From: Ficedula albicollis
Lineage: Eukaryota > Chordata > Aves > Passeriformes > Muscicapidae
Direction of reading: 5' to 3'
Assembly: GCF_000247815.1 (NCBI RefSeq)
Contig: NC_021674.1
Coordinates: 12,348,324 to 12,412,323, forward strand
Length of the DNA stretch: 64,000 nucleotides
Every line of letters starts with the position of its first letter. The first letter of the stretch is position 1. The position numbers and the translations under genes are program-made. Positions 25,591 to 41,100 of the stretch are shown in pieces. Below the pieces are notes generated by a model that was not told the origin of the DNA, searched no databases, and was given only the letters and a program-made list of their open reading frames with translations.

Positions 25591-26137
25591 TTGCCTCTTT
25601 ACTGTTTGCTTTTGGGTAAAATGACAACTTTTTTAACCTTGAATCTAAATAATTGTACTTGGAATCTGAGGATTAAATGCATTTCAGGAATGAATTGGCT
25701 GTTTAATAAGAAGGATTGTTATTATTTTAAAATCAGAATGAGAATAGATTGAACTGGAATTGACCTCAGGTCAGTTTTCCAGCTATAAGCATATATTGCA
25801 ACAGGTGTTGTGGTACTTCATAACTCTCAAATTTTTCTGGAACAAAATCAGGCTTAGAATGAAGAAAAAACCCAGGGATCTCATTGATAGGAATTTTCAA
25901 ACATTTTTCCTCTCTGAGGCTACGGAGGGTAAATATTTAATCCTGATGCTAAAACCAATCCCAGGTATTGAAATCTATGGCAGAGTTTGCATTTATCAAT
26001 GCCAGGGAAATAACCATCATCCATTCCCTCCAAAAAGATTAGATCAGTAAGGATCTGCTTAGAAAGGCAGTGAAGAAAAAAGATTGAGTTAGTTTTCATG
26101 CAACATCACTACAGTAGACTGCAGCTGCTAAATTATA
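25591..26137. other. non-coding, no feature recognised
   Basis: Unique sequence. Nothing was seen. Confidence 0.6.
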
Positions 26138-26263
26138 TCTCTTAACATTTTTTCGGCCAATGTTCCTACACAGAGCAGTTCTGCTGTCCCCAGGCAGAGC
26201 CTCTCTTAACATTTTTTCGGCCAATGTTCCTACGCAGAGCAGTTCTGCTGTCCCCAGGCAGAG
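26138..26263. repeat. 64-bp tandem duplication, two copies
   Basis: Unit 26138-26201 is followed by 26202-26263 with one mismatch (cacag/cgcag). Each contains tctcttaacattttttcgg and ends caggcagag. Divergence is low, so the duplication is recent. Confidence 0.93.
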
Positions 26264-26454
26264 AGCACGTGGGTGGATGTAGCTCAGGGTTTTCTTTCTG
26301 TGGTGAAGCCAAGCAGAGGTGGCAGATTGTTCTGACTTGCAATTTTAAGACTGCACTATACTGATGATTGTACTGAACACATGAAAATCTCAACAAGAGA
26401 CCTAAAACACTCTCTCTCTCTTCTGTTTAATTGTATTTCATACTTATTGGGGGA
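26264..26454. other. unique stretch before the LTR, short (TC)n
   Basis: A short (TC)n run is near 26410-26420. The last four bases, GGGA (26451-26454), may be the left target-site duplicate of the LTR that follows. Confidence 0.5.
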
Positions 26455-29509
<3,055 letters not shown>

Positions 29510-29513
29510 GGGA

Positions 29514-30503
29514 GGTTGGTGTGTTCAGCACACCTGGGGGCAGACAGTGGCCAACCTCATCCTCTTCCTGTGCTTTTGGACCGGTCCCTTACTGAATAGG
29601 GACATGCCTACACAAAATGTGTGTGCAGATGGAATGCAAAGCAACAGCATTCATAGGAGGATTGTGTCTCCTGCTTTGTGCCAGTTTTTTTGATAAGAAG
29701 GTTCTAGAGTGAGTATTTCAACATTCCTTGCTACTCTACTAAGATCAACTTGTACTCAGATTTTTGTATGCCCCACATTGTGGGCCACCAACCTGGGAAA
29801 CAGACTGCTAGAATCTGGGTGAAACAAAATAATCAGTCAAAATGACAAAGTTGATCATCTCATCCATTTTGGAGAGGCAGCACTATTTTCAAAGCAGTTG
29901 TCCAGCAATAGAGGAAATGTTTGACATTGCCTCTGTCCTAAGGTTGTCATAGTGATGAAGCTGCCAGTGACTTATGTGACTGTCCCCTGCCTGAATATGG
30001 CTCTGTAAGGGGTTAATGCTGCTGTGCTGTGAGACACTGGGTGTGTGATTCTGCTCAGTGTTGAAGGAAATACAGCCCTATCAGAAAGTCTGGAAACACC
30101 TTGGCAGTAACTATAGGTTTATACCTGTTTGTGTTTTGCACACAGCATCTGCTCTCAGATAGAAAGTAATGTCTCATTTAGAGCTCTGTTTGCTGCTATG
30201 TTTAATATGTTTATTCTGGCTGGCAGAATGTAGTTTATTACATTAATAGAACAGCATTAGGCTGGTCACATGAATTACAAGGCAATCTGATGCCTTGCCT
30301 CAAAATATTTTGAAAAACCGACCAAATGTGCAAGTTCAAACTGTCCTTCACACACTTTTCCCTTGGCCATTTTGCCACAATATGTCTTGGTAGCCACAGC
30401 TTCATTCAGGGGTCACCCAGAGAGATAAATGCTTTTAGGCTTTTTCTGTGGCCCATTAGGCACAGGGTCTCCCTCTTCAGTGTCAAATGTGACTGTCGTT
30501 CTA
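29514..30503. other. non-coding, no feature recognised
   Basis: Unique sequence. The T-run at about 30508-30519, just beyond it, reads as a 12-A stretch on the minus strand after the next candidate ORF. Confidence 0.55.
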
Positions 30504-30778
30504 TTATTTTTTTTTTTTTCCTAAAAAGACATTTCTGTGGGCCTTGCAAAGAAAATTACTGTCCCTGATGATGTTTAAGACCTGTCTAACTGCATCACAA
30601 AGCTGTAATTGAGTATACAGTATGTCGTTCAGGACTTGTGTCTTTTCTTTGGAAATGATGCTCTCCAAGAAAGCTCTAATGACAAAGGGAAGCTCATGGA
30701 GTTCATTACTCTGCTGCATCACAAGTTTTCTTTCCTCTGTTCCACTGGGCAGCAGCAGACTTATTTTACCGTTGATGG
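30504..30778 (-). CDS. candidate exon or retropseudogene piece, coding-like ORF
   Basis: The minus strand is open from a splice-like acceptor (cagaacaggtctgtctgaattttag; the AG lies at 30779-30780) to an A-rich end. The peptide has regular hydrophobic spacing typical of helical proteins, e.g. HELPFVIRAFLESIISKEK and QVLNDILYTQLQLCDAVRQ. Codon choice looks coding-like and the opposite strand looks less so. A possible weak donor is GACAG|GTCTTA (about 30569). The ORF ends next to A12, which might instead be the tail of a processed copy. I do not recognise the family. It may be an exon of an unknown gene, a decayed retrocopy or chance. Confidence 0.33.
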
Positions 30779-31966
30779 CTAAAATTCAGACAGACCTGTT
30801 CTGTGGAGAGTGCAATGAATGTTTAAACTCTTTTCTCTTTAATCTCTGAACAGAAACATGTAGCTGATACTACAAAATTATTTCTATTCTAGTCCAGCTC
30901 CTCCATTGCCTATTAATATTTGCATGATATTCAGATCCCACAATTAAACAGTCTCCCACCTTCAGCGGAATCCTGGGCAACATAACTGCTTAAGAAGGGT
31001 TGAAACTGGTTGAAAAAACAATTGTCCAAGATTTCCCTGGAGTGCCTTCCTCCATTTATAATTTAGCCCTTTTTAAGACAGAGAAATTATCAAAGCACTC
31101 TATGCAATAAATTCGCCTTATTAGTAGGCATTCACTGATGTTTAAAGTCAGCTATATATGGAAAATAGTTAACTAAAAAGAAACATTTTAAAATAAACAC
31201 TTTATTGACATTGCCTCCTCTAACTTAAATGAATTGTTTTCCATCTCTAAGGCTATTGTATGCTTTTGCACATCTGTGTAAATCAGTGCAGCACTATGTC
31301 CTGCTACATCTTGGGAAATATGAAATTCCCCTTTGAAATCTAATTCCTCCATCATAGCTATTGCCTATGATTGCTTTCCACTGCATATCATGTTCTCTCA
31401 CTGGCCATGGTCAATTTCCTCCCAAGTTATTGCTCTGCAATCTGATTTTAATCTAGCTCTCCCAACTAAGAAGAATTAAAAATAAAATTAAATGTAGGAG
31501 CGACTAAAACTAATTAGAACCCAAATTTATTAAATTCCAGCACTCATCATTCTCACTTTTGATAATTCCCTAAAGAGAAGATCACTTACATAAGAGAAAA
31601 TAAGAAAAAAAATCTTTATATAAAAATTAGTATGTGGGGGAAAAAAAATATCCTCAGGGTTGAGAATAGTGTGGGAACATCAATTATTTCTTCTTTGCTC
31701 TGTTGCCAGTTTGGAGTTTTGTCTTTGTGCTTTTCTGGGGTAACAGTGTCTTTTATTCAAGCAATTCACCTTGTTCTGCCTGTCACTGATTTGAAGCTCT
31801 CAGAAATATAAAGACTGGGGGTTATCCAGCTCTTTTATTCCTTCCAGAGGTGATAATATCTGCTGAATATAAATACTGCTGAAATGCAGTGTGCTTGTAT
31901 TGAATCTGATCTCAGTCACCAGGAATCTGCTGTGCCTCCCTGCTATTGTTCTTCCCCAAAACCTCA

Positions 31967-31970
<4 letters not shown>

Positions 31971-32008
<38 letters not shown>
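31971..32008. repeat. (GT)19 microsatellite
   Basis: Nineteen perfect GT dinucleotides. ORFs through it are artefacts of the repeat. Confidence 0.97.
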
Positions 32009-32010
<2 letters not shown>

Positions 32011-32869
32011 CTGTGCTGAGTCTCTCTGATGGGAGATATTTCCCTTTACTATCATTTTTTAGACCTTTTGCTTCAAAAATTTGCTCACCTACTTATGTCT
32101 GATGGGTTTGAGCTGGGGGAGCATATGGTCTCCAGGTGGCAGGCATTGGTATTCCCTGACCTGAGAGCGACCCAAACTGCAATTCCTATAAACAAACCCA
32201 GGTGCCAAGTCAAAATCTAACAGCCAGCTAATACTGGTTAGTGCACTTAGTTGAAAGGAACCCTTAATGGGTCTAAATGTACCTTCCTGATTCAGTTGTG
32301 TGATGTTCTGTACACCCATTATAATTTTTACCTTCTCTTTCCCACTCCAAATTTAATTTGCTGTTACCTCCTATAGTGGATGACACTTCTATAGCTCTTA
32401 AAAAAGCTTTGATGCTTATGTGCTAAAGTATTTTGCAAATTAAGGAACTAAAGCACTTTTGTATGTAGGAGTCATATTTAACAAACAAGATATTAAACTT
32501 GCAACTGATGACACATCACCATAATTGCTGGGATAGATTCTGCAAAATGAGGCAAGAATTGGCCCTTGAAATAATCATATGTTTTTCACTTAATTACAGT
32601 AACATTTTCAGGATCCAAGGGCAATTCTTTTTAGCAGTAAAATACTTATTGACCTTCAGCTTCAGGTGAACATGTACATTGTTGGTGACATTCCTTTTTT
32701 ATAGGCAGAAATCCCAGCAAAATTATTCCATGCTGAGCTGTGTGAAGAATGGGAGCTATGATCTAGAATGTTATTTCTTTCTGAATCTGATTGAAAACAA
32801 ACCTTTTAAAAATACCTAGACAGGAAATGAGGTCTTCTTTTTGTCTGTTTTTAATGACAGTGAAGCTTT

Positions 32870-32931
32870 TATAATATAAATTATTAATATAAATAATATA
32901 AATTATAAATATAAATTTTATAATAATTTAA
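32870..32931. repeat. AT-rich tract (ATAAATT-like)
   Basis: About 62 bp almost purely A and T, with repeated taatataaa, aatataaatt and ataaatttta motifs. Confidence 0.8.
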
Positions 32932-33937
32932 CAGTTTGTTTTGAATTGGTTTTACAATACCAATGATAAGACAGTACAAAAATGTTTCAAATATAAAATA
33001 GTATTGAAATGAAACATATAAATGTTAAACCATTGGGTGATATTTTGTAGACCAAATTCCTATTTTTGCAGGATACTGGTGTTCATTTATCTCCATAGCA
33101 TGATATTTAAAAAATAAATTCTTTTGAAAAGTCTCTGACAAATGACTGCTCAGCACTCCAAACCAGAAACATATGTTTCTTTTGTTCATTTTGAAAGCTG
33201 GGTTTTATCTAGGAAAACATCCAGTGGGATACATTAGGCTTTCACACATCAGGTAGTTCATTTTAAGTCTGACCCTAATTGTAGGTGTTGAGCATCTAAA
33301 ATTATGGCTCTGAGCAAAGCTCCTCTCAGGTTATAATTTCACTTGCTCTACTGTTGCTTCATAGAGTAATATCTGCACCTTTTTTGGAAAATTTTCACCT
33401 CATTTTCCTTCTTCTTAGAAGTGAAAGTTGATAAAATTCTCCAGAGTTTTGCATTTTTAATTTTCTTTTAAGCTTTATAACAATAACCTGCTTAACTTTT
33501 GAAAACCTCTCTCTGTAAGTATACTTAATTCACAACATTGAGATAGAACAGTTTGCAAGAATAATCAACAAAAGTGAGGAATTTTAATCATGTTTCTGCA
33601 CTATCTTCTTTCTTCTGGAGTCTTCTCAGACATGTCGCTTCACACAGCACTTTGCTGATTCAAGGGTGTTTGTAGTGATTCAAGACCAGTTGTGCTTCTC
33701 TCTGAATTGAGTAAATGAGCTCAGATTTTCAAGATGATAAATACAATGAAAATCTTTGTAAGGCTAAAATACTATGTAGGGATTAAAGTCCAGAAATACT
33801 TACTTAATGCAAATAAAGATTTTTTTCCCCTTTAAGAAATCTAAATTAGATTTAGATTTCAGCAGTAATTTATAAATAAATAAGTAATTTCTATCACAGT
33901 AAGCAAGTATGATACCTTTAATACAAAGACTAGTATT

Positions 33938-34010
33938 GGTGCCCTGTGGGGCAGGTTGGAGTTTGAGGACCTATAAGTTCCTTTCCAACAGAAACCATGG
34001 CTCTGTGATT
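33938..34010 (+). mobile_element. CR1 LINE 3' end, short
   Basis: The text gccctgtggggcaggttgga, then ggacctataagttcctttcc, then ccatggctctgtgatt follows the CR1 3' terminal pattern (ggttgga, gacctttaaggtcccttcc, attctatgatt). It is about 73 bp and diverged. Confidence 0.7.
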
Positions 34011-35984
34011 AGTATTTGGTTTTCTGTGAAAAGCCATCAACCCAAATCCTATAATTTAAAAGTAGTAAAACATATTCATTGAGAAGACAAAATAGCCTTT
34101 AGCTCTTAATCTTGCCATAGTCTGATCATTCTCTTGCCTTGGTCTCTGGTTAAGCACATCCTGATTTTTGGAGATGTGAGCATGCATCAGCTTTTCAGAG
34201 GCTGCACCTGTTGCCTGAATAATTTCCCATTGAATTAGAAAGAAGATGTTGCTGTAGTGTGTCTGCCAAGAGATATAATTTCCTGGCCAGACTTCCTGCC
34301 TGCCTGCTAACTCCATATGGAAATGTGTTTTGTGTTAAAAATCCATGGTTGGTCATAGTTTAGGGGCAGCACTAAGAGCCTGATTCAGTCAGGAGAAGAT
34401 GCAGTTCATCATCAGGGGATTTTCATAAATATATTGTTCCAGGCTACAGAAACATCTTGTCTCTCCTCCTACGGCCCCTGAGTCCCTCCGTCATAAACAA
34501 TTAAAATATTCAGGCCAACAGCCTTGTGGGTCTGGGCATGTTCAAAGCAGTGAATCTCAGCACAAAAGGGGTAAAAGGATAAATATTCCCATGGTGATGC
34601 CTTGCATGGTGCAGAAGCAAAATTGGTCTTATTGTCACTGTCATATCCAGTGCTGTCAAGGCACATTCTGTCTTCTGTACAGTTATTGAAAAAGTTAATT
34701 AGTCCAAAGGGAAACTTCTTTGATGTGGACAAGGCTAATGAAAAAGTTGCTATTTATGGCCTCATTTATGGACACTTTAATCATAGACATGATTTTTTAC
34801 TGCTCTTATTTAATATCTAGAGACCTTCTCGAGAATTCCTTGAAAGAAAACAAAACAAAACAAAAAAGTTTTTAATTACTTCTATCCTTAATTTTTTATG
34901 AAATAAAATGCCATTCCATCACAGAATCTAGCAGAGACTGCACTGGAAATTTTCAGCCTAATTCAATATTTAGAGTGAAAGGGTTTCTTTTGGCAATTTA
35001 GATAAAGGAAACAATTAAATGGAAAAGAATCTGTGGCTAGTATAAGAATTTTAGCTTGATTTATATTTACATAGAAAATATTGTTTATGGACAGCCCAGG
35101 AGGTATCTCTGTTCCAGTGCCTTTTTTTTCCTAGTAGCCAGTATTGGATACTTATGGCAATAACATAGGGACTAAGAAGTGCAGAATTAAAATTTTTTCT
35201 ACTTTACATTCTCAATCTGAAGTGCAGAAAGTTATAGATATGAATTTTAGTAGCCTTTGATGGACTTTCTGATTGGGTTTTGAGGTAATATATTTTCATT
35301 TCCACATTTTCTCATTTATCCCTTTATAATTCCAGCATCTTGTGGCATTGAATCTCATAATATAATTATGTCTTTTCTGAAATAAAAATCAGGATAAAAC
35401 ATCAGCACAAAAGCAAGTGGTTATAGAATAGCATGAATATATTCAAGGTTAGAAACTAAGAGCAGTCTCAGTAGTTCCAGTCAGACATTTAGGAGCAGCC
35501 TGAAAAATGAACAGGAGAACGTTGTCAGAACAATTATAAAGTAAATTTTCAGATGACTGAACTTAATCACCCAGGTATTTTCCTATTTTCCTACAATAAG
35601 TTCCTTTTCCCCTCTAACTTTTAAACCAGTGATGGTACATCTTTCTTTGTGTGAACCATGAAAAATTAGGGAGCACAACTCCTGTCAACATTAGTTACAG
35701 CAGTTATAAAATCAAGGGACTGTCAGGAAAAAGGCTCTTAAAAAGCATTTGTAACTTGTAAAAGAAGGACTGATCTGCTGTTGCCATTAAGAGTCTCATA
35801 TTTTGGAATGCACCATAAATCCTGCAAGCTGAATGTAGAAAACATAATTTTGGCACCCTGGAAAATTGCCAGTGGAGTTTTTGTGTGCTCTCTTCAGTCT
35901 TTGGTTGTAGAGACAAGAACAGAGTCATGAAATACCTGAGGGCATTTTTATTTCCTGCCTCATCAGGATGACTACTCTGCTATA
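34011..35984. other. non-coding, small (AAAAC)n tract
   Basis: An (AAAAC)n stretch lies at 34847-34868. The remainder is unique AT-rich sequence without recognised features. Confidence 0.55.
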
Positions 35985-36660
35985 TTTAGACTTTCAGCTG
36001 CCTGATTTGTAAACACTTCCCACAAACTGTAATTAATTGGCCAGCAAGACTACATCCTGGCTGGAAGTAATTGCAGATTACTCTTAATTGTAAGAGCACG
36101 CTTTGGGTGGATTGTTTAAGACACATATGCAGATTAGAGGCAAATACAAACTATAATTAACCTGTGAGTGTAAACAGTGCCTTGGTTTGGAAGTTGTGTG
36201 CAGAATTCATTTGTTTGTCCAAATCTCCATGCACTCCTGCTTCTAGGCTGAAATAGAGTTCCAAGGCCCGTGCATCCATGCAAAGGCTCTTAGGAGGGGG
36301 AGAGTATTGTCAGAGTTTTCATTAATAATGAGGTAACCACAATCTCAAGGCATTCTCCACCTGACAGCCACCCAGCCCAATTCCACCCCTCCCAGCCACA
36401 CTCTGTCTCCTCTTATTGCCAGCTGGAATAAATCATAAGCTTCAATGAGTCACCAGAGCTCAGTGAGCATTTCTTTGTAGGATTGCAGCGACTGCTGAGC
36501 AGCCTGGGCCTGAGAAAAGCACCCGGCCTCTCATCAGGGAGATGGATTATTGTGTAGCTATAATGAGATTCTGATTTAAACTGGTATAAATCAAGTCAGA
36601 ATCAGCCCCAGTAAAGCTGAGTGGTTGAAATTGTTCATTTTCATGCTCTTGCTCTTTGCA
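35985..36660. promoter_or_regulatory. putative conserved non-coding or enhancer block
   Basis: The block has the texture of a developmental enhancer. Visible sites are a forkhead-like tttgtaaacac (about 36,008), a homeodomain-like gtaattaattgg (about 36,030), aattaacctgt (about 36,156), an octamer-like atatgcagattag (about 36,126) and CAGCTG near 35,995. It is GC-moderate, lacks long ORFs and is not a known transposon except perhaps the inverted repeat inside it. No alignment to other species was possible here, so conservation itself is inferred. Confidence 0.3.
36567..36603. repeat. inverted repeat, possible ancient amniote repeat relic
   Basis: GATTCTGA at 36567-36574 and TCAGAATC at 36596-36603 are exact reverse complements, 21 nt apart. 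Between them is tttaaactggtataaatcaag, and the sequence continues agccccagtaaagc. This resembles the palindromic 'gattctgat...ggtgtaaatcagg...cagaatcaggccc' repeat known from reptiles. The name is not certain. Confidence 0.4.
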
Positions 36661-37659
36661 TGTTTTCCTGCAGCACCCCCCAAGATAGGTGTGCACTGTC
36701 CTGTTTATTTGTTGGTTTGTGGAATAGCCTGCATCCTCAAAAATTTGTTTTGATTAAAATTCCTGGATAACTTCCTTCTATTTCAAGCTATGAGTAGGGC
36801 TAGAAATTATTCATGCTGCACATTAAATTTGTTATTTCTGCAAGGGTGGCCATGTAGTGCTTTAATAATTTCCATGTTTTTCCAAGTTTGATTCCCCCAG
36901 AAATTCCTTACAGAAATGCTGGAGACTTTATATAAGTAGTCATGTCATAAATATTTAAATGACACCTACTTAAAGAGGATCGTGCTGCCAAACAGCTTTA
37001 AAGATGTTTCTGTGCAACCTCAGCAAAAATGAAGTGTGTGTGATATTCCAGTTTTTGTGTGTGATATTTGGCTGAAGTAAATTTGTAGATTTTGGCTGAG
37101 TTCCTTCTACAAAACTACTTATGTTTTCTTGAAAGTGCGCAGTCATACTTTAAGCTTGTGTTTGAGTAAAAACTCACGTTGATTTTTATGACTTATCTGT
37201 TGAAAATATAAATCAAAACCAAAATTATGAAAAAGTCATGGAATATAAAAGCCTATTACACATTGCGTAAATTTTCACAGCTTATTCTATAAAATTCATT
37301 TAAGCATTATTTTGGAGGTTTTTTTTGTGAGATGGTGGGTACTTTATTGGAAGAAATTTTCAAGACTTGCAGTTTTTATATTCTGGTTTAAGAGAAGGAA
37401 TGAAGATAATTTTTTATTCAGCTTATTGGACAAAAAGTGTGCATTCTGACTGGAAATGAAACCAGGACACAAAAATAAAAATATGGAACCATGCTGGTGG
37501 ATCATATACAAAAAAAGTTTCCTTTGAAGAGTTATGGAAGTAACTTTTTCTCCACTATCAACACTGAAACTGGTTCTCATTTAAAAGAAGGAAAGATGAA
37601 AGAATTGTAGCTTTCCTTTCTTTGGTTCCAAGAAAATTTAAAATGTGACCAGAATTATC

Positions 37660-38130
37660 TATAGCCTTCTAACTGTGATTGGTGTGTTTATGATAGTGTC
37701 TATATTAATCACTAAATTAGTCATTAAATTTGAAAATGTGGCTATGGACTCTTAATCACAAAGTGAATTTTAAAATTTGTATTCAATTTCAGGCTGCTGT
37801 AATTGGATTATAAAAAATCATGAGTCATTGCATTAAACCTATGACAAAGTGCCCAGTAAAAGCTGCTTTGTTAACAAATTAAATGACAAAATATCTGAAA
37901 ATCTATAGCGGTGTGTTGATGGACAATATCAAGACTGAAAGATAAATTACCTGAATTTACTGGACTAAATGTAATAATTACTTATTTATTAACTGACTTT
38001 TACTGTCTGCTCAGATATAAAAAGCTCAATTCTAATCACATTTATGGACGCTTTGTCAGTTACAGTATAATTTTACTGCAGCTGTTAATTTCGGTTAATC
38101 CAGTAAAATATATTTTACCCAGACACATTT
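37660..38130. promoter_or_regulatory. putative conserved non-coding block
   Basis: AT-rich but low in simple repeats, with many homeodomain-like TAAT/ATTA cores and structured tracts such as gcattaaacctatgacaaag and ggtgtgttgatggacaatat. The density of TAAT/ATTA words and the absence of poly-A or repeat decay suggest selection, but this is inference without cross-species comparison. Confidence 0.28.
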
Positions 38131-41100
38131 TCTGTCTGAGTTGGCTGTGAAACATTGGAACCATTTTGAGTATTTGAGACCTGAGATACAAAATCCAGGC
38201 TAAATTGTGTGAATCAAATTATTTCAGTTCTCTGATCTTTGTATCACATCTCTTTAAATGCAGTAGTGTATAAAATACTTATAAACCTTCAGTACCCAAA
38301 ATGTACATAGTGCTCAATGGAACTTAAAACTAAAGTGCTGTTATCTAAATAAAGTCACGTGAGAGGTGCAAGACCAGAACAGGCTTGCTTTGGACCTGGT
38401 GGTGCCAGAGCTACAATGCCCACCTAGTAATTTATTATCTGCTTGGTAACCTTTCATGACTGGAGTCTTTTTTACCCCCTTGTTCCCTAGTTTCTGGAGG
38501 AAGGACACCTGCCCTGTAATGAGTTGTTTGAATGTATCAAACATTATACCTGTCCTGATGCTTTATTTGAGGTATCCCCTTCCCTTTATTTCAAATGAAA
38601 GTGCCCTAGCTTGTGTGGTTTATGTGTTAGGCTCACTAGAGGACTGCTTTTCCAATACAGGACATTTAATATGCTGCAAAATTCACTGGAAACTGTTTAT
38701 CCAAGAATCCTGTTTATCTCTTGGTAGATGGGCTTTCTAAATGTAGGAATATCATGTAGCTACGTACCTTGCTCTGAAAATGTATTCAGAGTTAAAAATT
38801 TATTCAGTAACCAGCAATGTTGATGAGTTAGAACCTTCCTGCAAGTTTGCCAAGCTGGCAGTGCTGGGGATTGTTGTGAAAATTAAGGTGCTTGGGCATC
38901 CTATTTACAGTTCTGTTCCTTGGTGGCATTGGGGGCTTGAGAATGTTCCTTACTGCCAATTTTTCACTTTATCTTTTCTTTCCAGTTTCTCATTATTTTC
39001 CTGTTTCCGGCTAGGGAATTGCTGTGTATTACATTCAGGCAGTACAATTTCAGCTGTCTTTGGCTGTGTCTTCTCTGGCCTATTCTCCTCTCATATGTAA
39101 GACACAAATAATCATCCCAACTCCCTGTTGCACATGTTTAACATTCAGAAATAAGCAGGTTCTTCTACAGTGTTATTTCATTTTTTGGTCTTAGTTTTAG
39201 CATGCATAGTACATTCTATCAGGTTCACTTCGAGAATTGTTCCAAAACAAGATAAGTTGGGATCCTGGCTGCAGGGCCAGGACTCAATAAAATTTTGGGT
39301 TCAAAACCTCCTTGTCAGCAGGAAATGAAAAGCACCCTTAGCTTGCTCAGGCTGGTTGTGTCAACAAGAAATGAATCAATGAATTGGCAGCAAAGCTGGC
39401 ACAAGTCCTGTTCTGTATCAAGCAGTCTTATATTAATTTAAAAAAATGGCTGGCCTCATTCCTACTGCTCAGGTATAATAGCAGGCTTAGCTCTGGGAAA
39501 CTTGGAATAGAGACACAATTTTTTTATTCCCTTTTTTTTCCCTTTTTCTATTTTACTGAAGGTTCTTTATTTTTTAAAATGGTAATAAAGCAATACTGTG
39601 TCCTACAATATTATAAATAATTTAAAAAATCATGTGTTTGCTTGTTCTGTTAGGACAAGAAGATTTCATCTCATGATCTAACTTAAAAATCTTTGTTTCC
39701 CTCTGAGGTGGCATCAGCACTCTTGGTATTTTCAGTATGCACAGTTCCAGGAAAAAATTACCATGTTTTCATAGCTTCAGAGATTCTGATAAGTAAGTCT
39801 TTTGTGGACTGCCCAGCACACTGTGATCTGCCTCCACACGTCAGTCTTTCTGTACTTCCCCTTTCAATGCCAGCAGCAAAACTGATGGCAGAATTGCAGG
39901 CAGAGTGAAATTGTTTCTACAGAAATAGATTTCCTGGTCAGAGTCCATGAAAAATAAAAACCAGAAAATATATGAGCATAATTCAGAGGATTACATGGCT
40001 TTCGAGGAATAATTTATTATATGAATTTCATTTGCTGTGGTTGTTTTTTTCCATTCTGAGAAGGAGTTGCAAGTAGATTTTTTTCCTTAGTCTTTGCAAT
40101 TCAAAAAAATAGGCAGATAATTTTCTTTTCTTTTAGAGAAAGAGTCATCAAGAAGAAGACTGGTTGACATGAAGGGAATGAAAATTATGGGTGATATTCA
40201 AGTATTCAGGAAAGCTGAAGTTCATAAACACAGGGTCAAGTCTATGTGTGCTCTTTGATGTTCCTGTAGTGCCTGAATCTGCCTGGTTAAATCAGGCTGT
40301 TCCTGGATCAGGTGAGCTTAGCTACAGCTATTTACCTCCGGCAGCTTGCATAAAAAATGTGTTGCATAATGGTCAATGGGAGAAAAAAAAAAGTGGCTTA
40401 AGTAATTAATTATAATTTACTTTATAATCATTTTGCAGCGAGGTTTATTTTTCATTTGGTGCTTGTGAAGTATAGCATGGTAATATGTCTTTTGTTTTTT
40501 TTTAAGGATAATACTGATTTATATCTCTTTGAAAATAGGGTCTGTCCTTGGTTTCCCAAGGACAGTATTGCAGATCTAAGGAGCAACTTCTTCCCTGTTT
40601 CCATTTTGAATTGCTCTTTATAATGCAGAATTCAGATTTAATCTTTAAAACTAAAGGATTCAGGCATAGGCATGTATATAATGTTCCACTTCTGATGGTG
40701 GGATGTGTTTCCTGGTGGATACTCTGCAGACAATATGAGGAAGCCTGGTAGGATTTCTGCTCTGCTACTTCTACTGGCCCCTGGAGACTTTTATTTATTT
40801 GGGAGGGTGGGAGTGTGTCTGTTTCTTTTAGTTTTTAAAAAAGACATGCTTTAGCATCTTTAAAATACGATGCTATTCAGATTTTCATCCAATGTCCACA
40901 CAAAACAGAAAGAATTTTTCAGTTACATGTCTAAATACTGCAGGTGAAATCTGAAAAAGATTATTTCACATAAAATTCACGTGAAATTCTGCCCTGGCTG
41001 GGCTTAAAAGCAAAACTGCCCTGTTCATCAGGGCCAGGCTTTAAGTACAAATTCATATCAAATTTCTATTCTTCACCTATCTCTTCCTTCTCCTCCCTCT

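Larger units (their letters stand above)
30779..33937. other. non-coding with two simple repeats
   Basis: Unique apart from the (GT)19 tract and an AT-rich tract, each listed separately. No gene was seen. Confidence 0.55.

Noticed and set aside
31884..32102. ORF with a run of Val-Cys
   Set aside because: Translation of the (GT)19 microsatellite.
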